64,000 nucleotides of DNA from Moraxellaceae bacterium AER2_44_116 (GCA_006546595.1 VIAD01000016.1:1-64000), one strand, 5' to 3'. Numbered from the stretch's first letter, positions 7,825 through 16,026 are shown. The notes: generated by a model from the letters alone, not told the origin. Made by a program: numbers and translations.

Positions 7825-8340
7825 ATGAGTTATCTCGCCTATTTGGGCTTAGGTGCAAATCTAGGCCAACCACAACAACAACTCAGCTGGGCAGTACACC
7901 AACTGTCTGCCCTGCCTCAGTGTCAATTAGCGGCTGTTTCCCGTTTATACCGCAGTAAGCCCGCGCTGGGTTCACCCGAAAATCAACCTGACTACACCAA
8001 TGCCGTTGTTGCTGTGACGACCACGCTCCCTCCTCATCAACTCTTACAACAGCTTCAAGCCTTAGAAAATCAGGCTGGACGAGTCAGAGTCGAACGTTGG
8101 GGCGCACGGGTATTAGATTTAGATATATTGCTATATGCCCAAGACATCATCAAAACGGCTGATTTAATCATTCCTCACCTTGAGTTATGTCATCGTTCCT
8201 TTGTCGTTTTACCTTTATTGGACATTTGTCCAACCTTAGCTTTGCCAAACGGCACAAAAATCGCTAGCCTAGCGACCGCCACAGTCTCTGATGACATTCA
8301 CGTCACTGCCGACAATACATGGTGGCATTCATTCGACTAA
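7825..8340 (+). CDS. folK: HPPK, dihydropterin pyrophosphokinase
   Basis: 2-amino-4-hydroxy-6-hydroxymethyldihydropteridine pyrophosphokinase, a folate pathway enzyme that transfers pyrophosphate from ATP to 6-hydroxymethyl-dihydropterin. It starts MSYLAYLGLGANLG, the family N-terminus (GLGxNxG). It contains YRSKP and the HPPK signature ERWGARVLDLDILLY (residues ~92-106, with metal-binding DLD) and HLELCHRSFVVLPLLDI. Length is 171 aa. I chose the ATG at 7825 because upstream codons fall in an intergenic repeat. It lies between pcnB and panB, as in Pseudomonas. Confidence 0.93.
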   Translation: MSYLAYLGLGANLGQPQQQLSWAVHQLSALPQCQLAAVSRLYRSKPALGSPENQPDYTNAVVAVTTTLPPHQLLQQLQALENQAGRVRVERWGARVLDLDILLYAQDIIKTADLIIPHLELCHRSFVVLPLLDICPTLALPNGTKIASLATATVSDDIHVTADNTWWHSFD

Positions 8341-8353
8341 GACGAGGTACATA

Positions 8354-9145
8354 ATGGCTGTTTCGTTAACCACACTACGCGATTGCAAAAAACGTGGCGA
8401 AAAATTCGCAATGATTACCTGTTATGACACTATTTTTGCCCAAACCATGAATACCGCAGGGGTGGAATGCCTATTGGTTGGCGACTCGTTAGGCATGGTG
8501 TTACAAGGCCATAGCTCTACACTACCCGTCACCATGCACGATATGATTTATCACACCCAATGTGTGGCTCGTGGTAATAGCAATGCCTTTTTATTGGCAG
8601 ATATGCCATTTATGTCGTATGCCACTGTGAACGATGCCCTCAATAATGCCGCCGCATTAATGCGTGTTGGCGCACATGCCGTCAAATTGGAAGGCGGTGC
8701 ATGGCTTGCGGAAACAGTGCAGCAATTAGTCCGTGGTGGCATTCCAAGCTGTGTCCACATGGGCTTAACACCTCAATCAGTGCACGTCTTTGGTGGCTAT
8801 AAAGTACAAGGTAAAACCGCTGATGCCGCCGCACAACTGATTGCCGATGCCAAAGCCTTAGAACAAGCAGGTGCAGCTCTCCTATTGTTAGAGTGTGTGC
8901 CGAGTACGGTTGCCGCACAAGTCACGGCCAGCGTGTCTATTCCTGTGATTGGTATTGGTGCGGGTAAAGACTGCGACGGCCAAGTATTAGTCGTTCATGA
9001 CATGCTCGGTTTATCACAAGGTAAACCTGCGCGCTTTGTCAAAAACTTTTTGGCGGGTCAAGACAGCATTCAAGCCGCGTTTTCGGCCTATGTCGCCGCC
9101 GTTAAAAACCAAAGCTATCCCGCTCCTGAACACGGATTTAATTAA
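8354..9145 (+). CDS. panB: Ketopantoate hydroxymethyltransferase
   Basis: First committed step of pantothenate synthesis: transfers a hydroxymethyl group from methylene-tetrahydrofolate to 2-oxoisovalerate. It is 263 aa (E. coli 264) and starts MAVSLTTLRDCKKRGEKFAM. Family motifs are ITCYDTIFA, LVGDSLGMVLQGHSSTLPV, AVKLEGG, CVHMGLTPQSV and VIGIGAGKDCDGQVLV. A GACGAGG ribosome site at 8341-8347 supports the ATG at 8354. panC starts one base after its stop, so the two genes are probably co-translated. Confidence 0.96.
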   Translation: MAVSLTTLRDCKKRGEKFAMITCYDTIFAQTMNTAGVECLLVGDSLGMVLQGHSSTLPVTMHDMIYHTQCVARGNSNAFLLADMPFMSYATVNDALNNAAALMRVGAHAVKLEGGAWLAETVQQLVRGGIPSCVHMGLTPQSVHVFGGYKVQGKTADAAAQLIADAKALEQAGAALLLLECVPSTVAAQVTASVSIPVIGIGAGKDCDGQVLVVHDMLGLSQGKPARFVKNFLAGQDSIQAAFSAYVAAVKNQSYPAPEHGFN

Positions 9146-9146
9146 T

Positions 9147-10001
9147 ATGCAGATCGTCAATACTATTCAGGCGTTACGCGCGCTGGTTAAAGCCGCCAAA
9201 ATGGCAGGAAAAACCGTCGGCTTTGTCCCGACAATGGGCAATTTGCATTTTGGTCATATTCGTTTAGTGCAAACGGCTAAAAGTCAGTGTGATGTTGTCG
9301 TCACCAGTATTTTTGTGAATCCCACCCAGTTTGGCGCGAATGAAGATTTTGGCAGTTATCCACGCACACTAGAAGCGGACTGTACCTTATTAGCAGATGG
9401 CCACTGTGACATCGTTTTTGCACCGTCAGCCCTAGAAATGTACGCCAATGGTACGGGGCAAAGCACAGTCGTAACCGTAGCTGGATTAAGTGAGCAATTG
9501 TGCGGCGAACATCGGGCAGGCCATTTTGCGGGTGTGGCCACGGTGGTTTCTAAACTGTTTAATATCGTCCAACCCGATAGCGCATTTTTTGGCGAAAAAG
9601 ACTTTCAACAATTAGCTGTGATTCGACGTTTTACCGAAGAGTTAGCTTTTCCAATTACCATTGTCGGTGTACCCACAGAACGTGCAGCCGATGGTTTGGC
9701 GTTAAGTTCGCGTAATGGCTATTTAACCGCCGAAGAGCGTGCTCAAGCACCTGCTATTTATCAAATATTATCGCAATTACGCCAAGCGGTTTTGAATGGT
9801 CAGCGTGAATATACTATGCTGTGTGATGCGACGGTTTTGCACTTGCAAAAGCTGGGTTTTGATCCTGACTATGTGGCTATTATGCGTAGTCACGACTTAC
9901 AGCCTGCCACTACCACTGACCAACAATTAGTGATACTGGTGGCTGCCAAACTCGGCAAAACCCGATTAATTGACAATATTACGGTTAATTTAGCCATCTA
10001 A
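9147..10001 (+). CDS. panC: Pantothenate synthetase
   Basis: Joins pantoate and beta-alanine with ATP to give pantothenate. It is 284 aa. The HIGH-type ATP site is in FVPTMGNLHFGHIRLV (residues ~27-42), and the KMSKS-like loop is DGLALSSRNGYL (~180-191). Other family segments are SIFVNPTQFG, VAGLSEQLCGEHRAGHF and FGEKDFQQL. The start ATG one base after the panB stop gives the family N-terminus; longer upstream frames overlap panB and are ignored. It lacks a clear Shine-Dalgarno, consistent with coupling to panB. Confidence 0.95.
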   Translation: MQIVNTIQALRALVKAAKMAGKTVGFVPTMGNLHFGHIRLVQTAKSQCDVVVTSIFVNPTQFGANEDFGSYPRTLEADCTLLADGHCDIVFAPSALEMYANGTGQSTVVTVAGLSEQLCGEHRAGHFAGVATVVSKLFNIVQPDSAFFGEKDFQQLAVIRRFTEELAFPITIVGVPTERAADGLALSSRNGYLTAEERAQAPAIYQILSQLRQAVLNGQREYTMLCDATVLHLQKLGFDPDYVAIMRSHDLQPATTTDQQLVILVAAKLGKTRLIDNITVNLAI

Positions 10002-10137
10002 CGCCTAAAACGTGGACAAACATCCCGTTTTTATTGTTAGAATTGATTGATTGCGGGCGAATATTGCGGCAAAATGACCCGCTTTTTTCGCCTAGTTCCA
10101 CACCGCCCAGCGATACCCCCCAACGGAGGCAGCCGCC

Positions 10138-10518
10138 ATGCAATGCACCATGCTCAAAGCCAAACTTCACCGTGCTGTTGTTACCCACGCGGAAGTAGAT
10201 TATGAAGGCTCTTGCGCCATCGACGGCAATTTACTCGATTTATCGGGTATTTTAGAGTACGAACAAATTCAAATTTATAACGTCACCAATGGTGAGCGTT
10301 TTACCACTTATGCGATTCGCGCCGAAGCTGGCTCGCAAATGATTTCTGTTAACGGTGCGGCGGCTCATAAAGCGCAACCCGGTGACAAAGTGATTATTTG
10401 TGCTTATGCGGATTATACTTCAGCCGAATTGATGAATTTCAAACCTCGTCTTATCTATTGCAATCCTGACAATACCGTTAGCCATAGTGCTAATGCGATT
10501 CCTGTGCAAGTAGCTTAG
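10138..10518 (+). CDS. panD: Aspartate 1-decarboxylase
   Basis: Pyruvoyl enzyme that makes beta-alanine for PanC. It is 126 aa. The self-cleavage site is Gly24-Ser25 in YEGSCAID; Ser25 becomes the pyruvoyl group. Catalytic-site segments KLHRAVVTHAEVDY, NVTNGERF and the C-terminal region are typical. A GGAGG at 10124-10128 lies 9 bases before the ATG. It completes the panB-panC-panD set. A strong terminator follows at 10536. Confidence 0.96.
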   Translation: MQCTMLKAKLHRAVVTHAEVDYEGSCAIDGNLLDLSGILEYEQIQIYNVTNGERFTTYAIRAEAGSQMISVNGAAAHKAQPGDKVIICAYADYTSAELMNFKPRLIYCNPDNTVSHSANAIPVQVA

Positions 10519-10535
10519 TTTGCTAGCTTATCAAT

Positions 10536-10566
10536 AAAAAAACGGCGTTTAATCACGCCGTTTTTT
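10536..10566. terminator. Bidirectional rho-independent terminator
   Basis: Stem AACGGCG-tttaatca-CGCCGTT flanked by A-run and T-run, so it can act on both strands. It ends panD (+) and the convergent hotdog gene (-). Confidence 0.9.
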
Positions 10567-10622
10567 ACCAAGCACTCTGAGTATTTAATAACGCCCAATA
10601 TCTCCAAACTCCTTATAAAAAA

Positions 10623-11063
10623 CTACCCTGCTTTAAGGTTCATCGTAATACGCGCACTAAACACTTTCACGTTGTTGGTATCAAAAATTTCGACAGGCAC
10701 AATAATATCCCCTTGCACAGTCCAGTCTAATTGGCTGCCATCTGCCACGGCACGTAAATCCGTTTTCGCTTTGGCTAAATATTCCACCGACATGGCTTTT
10801 GGAATCCAGCGATAGCCTTCAGGAATAGACACATCCGTCATCGTTCCAGCAACTAATTCTGCCGCATTACACATAGCAATGGCATGAACAGTGCCTAAAT
10901 GATTGGTAATTTCTCGGCGAAACTTAACGTCTACTTCGCAGTAACTCGGTTTTAACGCGCTAAACTCGGGTGCGATGGTGCTAAAATATGGAGCAACCTG
11001 ACACACCATTTGGCTAAACTGGGCATTACCAACATTATTGTATAAGGCTAAAAACTGACTCAT
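10623..11063 (-). CDS. Hotdog-fold protein, DUF4442/PaaI-like thioesterase
   Basis: Predicted cytoplasmic acyl-CoA thioesterase-like protein of 146 aa starting MSQFLALYNNVGNAQF. The segment ITNHLGTVHAIAMCNAAELVAG resembles the hotdog helix region of the DUF4442/PaaI group, where N-H-(x)-G-T-x-H and a following A/N-E lie at the active site. The substrate is unknown. GGAGAG seven bases before the ATG at 11063 fixes the start; an upstream in-frame start at 11117 would run into the TetR promoter region. It is divergent from the TetR gene at 11160, which is its likely regulator. Confidence 0.75.
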   Translation of the reverse strand: MSQFLALYNNVGNAQFSQMVCQVAPYFSTIAPEFSALKPSYCEVDVKFRREITNHLGTVHAIAMCNAAELVAGTMTDVSIPEGYRWIPKAMSVEYLAKAKTDLRAVADGSQLDWTVQGDIIVPVEIFDTNNVKVFSARITMNLKAG

Positions 11064-11121
11064 GGTTATCTCTCCAACAGGTTTTATCAATAAAACAATT
11101 GGCCAAACACGCGCCAATAAA

Positions 11122-11151
11122 CTAGAATATTACTCTAGAACATTATTCTGG
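11122..11151. promoter_or_regulatory. Putative TetR operator in divergent promoter
   Basis: The 96-base space between the hotdog gene and the TetR gene holds the inverted pair CTAGAATA (11122-11129) and TATTCTGG (11144-11151), with a central TACTCTAGAAC. It lies 8 bases before the TetR start, a position suited to autoregulation. Assignment to this TetR protein is inference from position. Confidence 0.5.
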
Positions 11152-11159
11152 AATTAACA

Positions 11160-11747
11160 ATGGCTATTGCAGAAAAAAATCAACGTAAACGCGAAATACT
11201 CGAAGCGGCCTTAACGTGCTTTAGTGAGTCTGGCATTGAAAGTACAACGATTGATCACATTCGGGCGAAATCGGGCGCAAGCGTAGGTAGTATTTATCAT
11301 CACTTTAGCAATAAAGAAGGCGTCGCCACCGCACTGTATATTGGCGCATTAGAAGATCACGCCAATCAGCAATTTGCGTTACTAGAACAGGCTAATTCGG
11401 CGGAGCAATGTATTAAATCACTGGTTTATGCCTATGTGGACTGGGTGACAGCTAACCCTGAATTGGCTTTATTTATGCAACAAGCACGCGGTTATGTGTT
11501 GAATGGAACACATGCAGAAGCGTTAATTAGCCGTAATCGCGAACGCTTAGGGCAGTTATTACCCTATTTGCAACGCCATCATGAAAATGGCTCATTACGC
11601 TTATTTCCCAAAGAACTGTATAACTCCTTAGTGTTAGGTGCAACTAAGGATTATTGCCGAATTTGGTTGTCTGGACGCGCCAAAACATCACCGATGGAGT
11701 ATCGAGAAATGTTAGCAGATGCAGCATGGCGGACGGTGGCGATCTAA
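11160..11747 (+). CDS. TetR/AcrR-family transcriptional regulator
   Basis: 195 aa. The N-terminal TetR helix-turn-helix (residues ~8-55) reads REILEAALTCFSESG ... TTIDHIRAKSGASVGSIYHHF. The C-terminal ligand domain is variable and its ligand cannot be predicted. Divergent transcription from the hotdog thioesterase gene and the inverted repeat in between suggest a repressor responding to an acyl or aromatic compound; this is inference. A TAGGGGC palindrome follows the gene. Confidence 0.88.
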   Translation: MAIAEKNQRKREILEAALTCFSESGIESTTIDHIRAKSGASVGSIYHHFSNKEGVATALYIGALEDHANQQFALLEQANSAEQCIKSLVYAYVDWVTANPELALFMQQARGYVLNGTHAEALISRNRERLGQLLPYLQRHHENGSLRLFPKELYNSLVLGATKDYCRIWLSGRAKTSPMEYREMLADAAWRTVAI

Positions 11748-11767
11748 TCAAACCATCCTAACATCAA

Positions 11768-11793
11768 TAGGGGCAAAAGAATTTTTGCCCCTA
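11768..11793. repeat. TAGGGGC palindrome, possible terminator
   Basis: TAGGGGCAAAAGAA-TTTTTGCCCCTA, an almost perfect palindrome with a small loop, lies between the convergent TetR and nadM genes. It shares the TAGGGGC/GCCCCTA ends with the repeat at 7755-7805. It may serve as a bidirectional terminator even though its T tract is inside the stem. Confidence 0.65.
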
Positions 11794-11801
11794 CCAAGAA
11801 T

Positions 11802-12821
11802 CTAATACATTCCCGTCATCGCCCGAATAATATGAAAATGGTCTTCAAACAACCGTTCAGGCTGTAGTGCCGATAACGGCAACCAAAAGGCACTTTTCGC
11901 GTCATCGCCGCCCTTCACTTTTGGCAAACTGGTATCGGGCTTTAAGTCAAACATAAACGCATGCGTAATAGTACGGCCACGCGCTGAACGATACGGGTCA
12001 TCAAAAACGCGTTGACCTCTTAACGAGCCATGCAACACAGGCTCAGGCACTTTTAAGCGCGTTTCTTCACGTAATTCACGAATACAGGCATTTATTAAGG
12101 TTTCGCCTTGGTCAACAAAGCCACCCGGTAAAGCAAATAAGCCCTTACCCGGTCTTGCTTTACGCTCGACTAATAAAATATGCCCAGACTGCACTACTAC
12201 CGCATCTACCGTAACAAACGTCGGGGTATACGGAGCAACATCCCATGCTTGTTTATATTGTTGAATGAAACGTGCTTCTTCACCTAAAGAGTGATAAATA
12301 TCTTGAGCTTGAAATGTTTGTAAAAAATTTACCGTACCTTGCGGCAAAAGATCTTGGGCAGGCATTTGCCCTAACAAATAAGCTTCGCGTAACGGGGTTG
12401 CCGATAAAGCATGGTGATTTTCAACATCCACACTTTCCCATTGCGGAAATAAGCGTAAGTAGTACGAGCTTTGGTCTTTTTTATGACCGATTAAACCAAT
12501 ACGTGGATTCGCCGTCGCGCTGTGTTTGGACACCACCTCTTGTACTGCTTCTTGAACATTCGTTACCCACACCGCATCGTTATACAAACAATCATGCAAG
12601 GGCTGACAATGGACACGAGCGGCATCTTCGGGCTTTAAACTGCCCAAAATCATTTCTGTGCGCTCTTCAATACTAAAGGGATTACGGGTATTACGCGCTT
12701 GTTTTGCCGAACCAATTAACACAATCACCTGTGCACTTTGCGCTAAGGCTTGTTGCAAGACACGGGCATGGCCAATATGAAACGGCTGAAAACGACCAAT
12801 AAAAACAAGAAAATCGAACAT
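11802..12821 (-). CDS. nadM: Bifunctional NMN adenylyltransferase/Nudix hydrolase
   Basis: 339-aa fusion. The N-terminal NadM-type adenylyltransferase (residues ~1-175) has the phosphate-binding GRFQPFHIGHARVL and, in place of the second motif, IGLIGHKKDQSSYYLRLFP. The C-terminal Nudix hydrolase (~200-339) has the box GGFVDQGETLINACIRELRE followed by ET (GX5EX7REUXEE pattern complete). The architecture matches the Synechocystis/Francisella NadM-Nudix enzymes that act in NAD synthesis or salvage from NMN. No NadV or NadR gene is adjacent. The substrate of the Nudix half (ADP-ribose in characterised members) is inferred. The gene stands alone, convergent with TetR. Confidence 0.9.
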   Translation of the reverse strand: MFDFLVFIGRFQPFHIGHARVLQQALAQSAQVIVLIGSAKQARNTRNPFSIEERTEMILGSLKPEDAARVHCQPLHDCLYNDAVWVTNVQEAVQEVVSKHSATANPRIGLIGHKKDQSSYYLRLFPQWESVDVENHHALSATPLREAYLLGQMPAQDLLPQGTVNFLQTFQAQDIYHSLGEEARFIQQYKQAWDVAPYTPTFVTVDAVVVQSGHILLVERKARPGKGLFALPGGFVDQGETLINACIRELREETRLKVPEPVLHGSLRGQRVFDDPYRSARGRTITHAFMFDLKPDTSLPKVKGGDDAKSAFWLPLSALQPERLFEDHFHIIRAMTGMY

Positions 12822-12958
12822 AGCAGCAAGCTCCTTGCTGTGGATTAAGAAAAATAGCGTCTATCACTATTATTTTATGGCTTATAGCCACCAAACAATC
12901 ATACAAAGAAAAACTGAAAACGGATAGAAAAAAACACAGCAACGCCATGACATCAAGG

Positions 12959-13008
12959 CTTCGACTCCGCTCAGTCAACAACTAAACGCTCCCTGAGCAG
13001 AGTCGAAG
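12959..13008. repeat. Intergenic palindromic repeat, copy 2
   Basis: Arms CTTCGACTCCGCTCAG and CTGAGCAGAGTCGAAG (one mismatch) around an 18-base centre. It lies just beyond the 3' end of the gene at 13013-14506 and upstream of nadM. Confidence 0.85.
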
Positions 13009-13012
13009 GATA

Positions 13013-14506
13013 CTAAATACCAAAGACTTTTAAGATAGCATCCCAAACGCCCCCAAATGTTCGGGTAATCACATGTTGGTTTTGGCGTTTATCAGGTGTT
13101 TGCTCATAAAAATAAATTCCCGACTGACCGCTAAATTGGTCATTAAACAACGTATCTTTATCCATATAATATGACACAAAGGTCTCACAGCGATAATTGG
13201 CATAGGCCGCTCCTGCACTAAAACCCAGTGTTGCAGATTGCTGAATTAAACGTGCTTCACCAACAGGCTCTAGTATCACGCCACAATTGCCCTTCACAAT
13301 TAATTGACAAGCCCCATGAAAGACAAAATAACGAAACTGAAACGTCAACCAACTGTGCAAATAATTCAGCCGCCAATGACGTGTAATGCGAATATCATCC
13401 TGTTGGTGTTTAATAACCCCCACTAAACAATGCGGCTTACAGACCAATGTTGCACCTACGGGCAAGTCTAAAATCATCACTTCTGAATGTACTTGGCGAG
13501 TAGAGGCTATTTGCACAGTTTCTATTTTGTCATCACGACTACGCACACACACTAACGTCACCAATCCCGCCGCTAAGCACGAAAAAGGAATATGCGCATT
13601 CAAAAACCAGCGGGTCGTTTTTTCGGATTGCCGACTGTAACTTTGTAAATAGTCAGGATGAATCAGTAATTCTTGCTCTGGTGGGAGTATCACCGTGACC
13701 GCGTGTGTTGAGACATGCCCTTGTGTTTGAGTATTAAAGATCGGTGTTTCAACAGGACGCATGCTGTCATCATCGGGCAAAATAACCACAGCAGGCAATC
13801 GGGTAACGACGGGAGCTAAGACAAAATACATCAGCACCTTAAAGATAATCGGTGTCAATATCAGCCCCAACAAAATCATCAATGCCGTAGGCAACACCCC
13901 TGACAGCGACACACGGACACGTTGAATGAAACTGCTATTCAATAGCGTGTCTTGTTGACTAATGGATTGATTTAATTGCTGCATAGCCGTTTTTGACTGC
14001 TGCATTTCCTGAACTAACTGCCGACTTTTAATGATTTCTGGCGACTGATTTAACTTAGTTTGCCATAAGATATGAGCTTGTTGGGCAAGATTAACCTCCG
14101 TTGTTAAGGCCAAGATTTTGGCATCATAACTCTTTAGGTCAATAAATATTTCAGACGTTGGATTTTTACGCGCCCACCAGTGTTCTTCCCATAACTGTTG
14201 ACGTTGTTGCTGTAGCTGTTGCAACTGTAATTGTAACTGACTGAGTTGCTTTGCCTTTTCGACCAGTTGTTGCCTTAATGTCTCCGTCATTTTGACTAGC
14301 TGAGTTTGTGTGACTTGTAGCTCATGATAGCGTTTTTGTAATATTTGTTGCGTACTCTGCAATTGTTGCTTTTCTTGCTCCGCTCGCTCGACCAATTGCC
14401 ATTCATTGTGCAACCACGAGCCTGCCAGCAAGATTAGCATTATCACCACTAACCAACTGAATTTTTCAATTAGAAAGCGCAAAATCCCTACTAATAACTT
14501 TCCCAT
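13013..14506 (-). CDS. Unrecognised coiled-coil membrane protein
   Basis: I do not recognise this gene. From the ATG at 14506 it encodes 497 aa. A membrane helix lies near residues 10-30 (FSWLVVIMLILLAGSWL), then a Gln/Leu-rich coiled coil of about 140 residues with a long run of LQLQQLQQQRQQL type heptads. A second membrane segment sits near 210-245 (LPTALMILLGLILTPIIFKVLMY), followed by a soluble C-terminal region of about 240 residues rich in beta-type sequence. That region ends FSGQSGIYFYEQ..., with a faint resemblance to AIM24/TRAP-like domains. AGGAC six bases before 14506 supports this start; 14569 would add 21 residues. It has a repeat at its 3' end and no obvious operon partner. Confidence 0.7.
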   Translation of the reverse strand: MGKLLVGILRFLIEKFSWLVVIMLILLAGSWLHNEWQLVERAEQEKQQLQSTQQILQKRYHELQVTQTQLVKMTETLRQQLVEKAKQLSQLQLQLQQLQQQRQQLWEEHWWARKNPTSEIFIDLKSYDAKILALTTEVNLAQQAHILWQTKLNQSPEIIKSRQLVQEMQQSKTAMQQLNQSISQQDTLLNSSFIQRVRVSLSGVLPTALMILLGLILTPIIFKVLMYFVLAPVVTRLPAVVILPDDDSMRPVETPIFNTQTQGHVSTHAVTVILPPEQELLIHPDYLQSYSRQSEKTTRWFLNAHIPFSCLAAGLVTLVCVRSRDDKIETVQIASTRQVHSEVMILDLPVGATLVCKPHCLVGVIKHQQDDIRITRHWRLNYLHSWLTFQFRYFVFHGACQLIVKGNCGVILEPVGEARLIQQSATLGFSAGAAYANYRCETFVSYYMDKDTLFNDQFSGQSGIYFYEQTPDKRQNQHVITRTFGGVWDAILKVFGI

Positions 14507-14665
14507 GTGTCCTGTTCCAATGCCTACAAATAAACGTGAGTCCAAGCAATCACGCTCACTCATCGACATATTTTTATATAGATGGTGTTATTTTAATATA
14601 TCCTAAAAGCCAATCTTAATGGCAAAACAACACCCGTTAATCCGCTAGCAAATGATATTTTTACC

Positions 14666-15229
14666 ATGAAAACATTTTTCTCGTTAATCGACCAACTCAA
14701 TCTTAACCCGTCAGAAAAAACAACGATTGAAGCCGAAATATGGCAACACTATGGTCACTATAAAATAGTTTTAGCCTTAGATATGAGTGGTTTTTCGTTA
14801 ACGGTTCGTCGTGATGGCATTATCGCGTATTTGGCAAAAATCAGAAAAATGCAACAACTGGCGATTCCTTTGGTCATTAATCATCAGGGAGAAGTTGTGA
14901 AGTGTGTCGCTGACAATTTAATGGCTATCTTTGATGATGCTAACTGTGCTGTTAACGCTGCCATCGCAATTAATTTGGCCTCTCAAGATATTGGCCAATC
15001 GGTGAGTATTGGTTTAGATTACGGTCGTATCTTATTGATTCATCATCAAGATTGTTATGGTGATGCTGTCAATAAAGCCTATAAATTAGGGGAGGATATT
15101 GCCAGAGCGAATGAAATTTTAATCACCGAACAACTGAAAGCACAACTTCCACCCACTGCTACCCACCGTTTAATTGCCGAGCATATTTCAGTATCGGGCT
15201 TAGAATTTACGGCGTATAAAGTCAATTAA
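14666..15229 (+). CDS. Stand-alone class III nucleotidyl cyclase-like protein
   Basis: 187 aa, almost only a cyclase homology domain. It keeps both metal-binding aspartates: Asp39 in ALDMSGFS and Asp83 in GEVVKCVADNLMAIF, with Lys79 in the base-recognition position. GDAVNKAYKLGED (~132-144) matches the GDxVNxAxRL motif with Asn136 kept, but the transition-state Arg is replaced by Lys140. It has no membrane, GAF or receiver domain, so it would be a soluble protein. Activity as a cAMP or cGMP cyclase is plausible but the Arg-to-Lys change makes it uncertain. It is divergent from the coiled-coil membrane protein gene. Confidence 0.75.
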   Translation: MKTFFSLIDQLNLNPSEKTTIEAEIWQHYGHYKIVLALDMSGFSLTVRRDGIIAYLAKIRKMQQLAIPLVINHQGEVVKCVADNLMAIFDDANCAVNAAIAINLASQDIGQSVSIGLDYGRILLIHHQDCYGDAVNKAYKLGEDIARANEILITEQLKAQLPPTATHRLIAEHISVSGLEFTAYKVN

Positions 15230-15237
15230 ATGAATAG

Positions 15238-15477
15238 TTAGCGGATTTGGCGGCGGCTTTCATGCCGATAAAACATCACGGAAATTAATACCGCAAACCC
15301 CAAAAAGCCAAAGACTATAGATCTATAGCGTTGGTGAATATCACGCAAATGCTCTACTTTTGTCAGTGCACGTTTAATTTGGTCTGAATAAACTCAACAG
15401 CTCTGCTGCTTTCGAGCCTAAAAATCGCCATAGATGAGGGGTCGTTAAATCAGAATAATGATATGTTGTTGTAACAT
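15238..15477 (-). pseudogene. Broken small tail-anchored membrane protein gene
   Basis: Between the cyclase-like gene and the exonuclease, the minus strand reads like one small protein split over frames. The C-terminal piece (15238 to about 15390) has KVEHLRDIHQRYRS, a clean membrane helix IVFGFLGFAVLISVMFY, then RHESRRQIR and a stop, but no start codon. The piece before it, in another frame, reads TTPHLWRFLGSKAAELLSLF. An ATG at 15477 leads in a third frame and stops after 10 codons. Two single-base shifts would join all three. Either the gene is decayed or the sequence has errors here. Family unknown. Confidence 0.4.
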
Positions 15478-15483
15478 GAGAAT

Positions 15484-15990
15484 CTATCCCTCGGGTAATA
15501 TCAGTTTTTGTTGTGCTGCAATAACAATACGCGCACACGCTTCGGCATCCGAACCCGCATGATGATGATTGAGTGGGATATTTAAATGCTGACACACATC
15601 CGATAATTTCGTTGGACGAATTTCCCAAACTTTACGCGCCAGTTGCACGGTACAACGAAATGGAGCAAGAGGCATTGCAACATCTGCGGCCAAACAACAA
15701 GCCGCTAACACGCCTCGATCAAATGGCGCATTATGAGCAGCAATAAAGCCAATATCGGCAAACTCTGATGCTAGACTTGGCCACAATTCGGCAAACGTTG
15801 GTTCATGAGCGACATCGCGCCAATAAATGCCATGAATATGAGAAAAGATAATACGTGAACGCGGCGGTTTAATTAAATAATAAGTACGTTTAACAATTTC
15901 ACCGCCACTGACACGCACCAAACCAATGGCGCAAGCACTATCGCGACCATTGTCTGCCGTTTCAAAATCTAGGGCGACGAAATCTTTCAT
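15484..15990 (-). CDS. DnaQ-like DEDDh 3'-5' exonuclease
   Basis: Predicted single-domain exonuclease of about 168 aa. Exo I is FVALDFETAD (Asp and Glu), Exo II AAHNAPFDRG, and Exo III HHAGSDAEACA, with the His five residues before the last Asp (DEDDh type). It is similar to the proofreading subunit of DNA polymerase III but much shorter than DnaQ and without a tau-binding tail. It more likely belongs to a nucleic acid repair or turnover group such as ExoX-like enzymes. The start at 15990 gives the family N-terminus MKDFVALDFET; 16008 and 16032 are alternatives. An interspersed repeat lies just upstream. Confidence 0.85.
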   Translation of the reverse strand: MKDFVALDFETADNGRDSACAIGLVRVSGGEIVKRTYYLIKPPRSRIIFSHIHGIYWRDVAHEPTFAELWPSLASEFADIGFIAAHNAPFDRGVLAACCLAADVAMPLAPFRCTVQLARKVWEIRPTKLSDVCQHLNIPLNHHHAGSDAEACARIVIAAQQKLILPEG

Positions 15991-16026
15991 AGTTAACCGT
16001 TTACCCATTCTTCGCTTAAATTGCCC

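Noticed and set aside
12691..12981. 96-codon minus-strand frame overlapping the nadM start
   Set aside because: Overlaps the NadM catalytic motif in another frame and includes the intergenic repeat; no independent support.
15374..15628. 84-codon minus-strand frame overlapping the exonuclease end
   Set aside because: Its first half is a shadow of the exonuclease gene; only its tail (HLWRFLGSKAAELLSLF) looks protein-like and is treated as part of the broken small gene.
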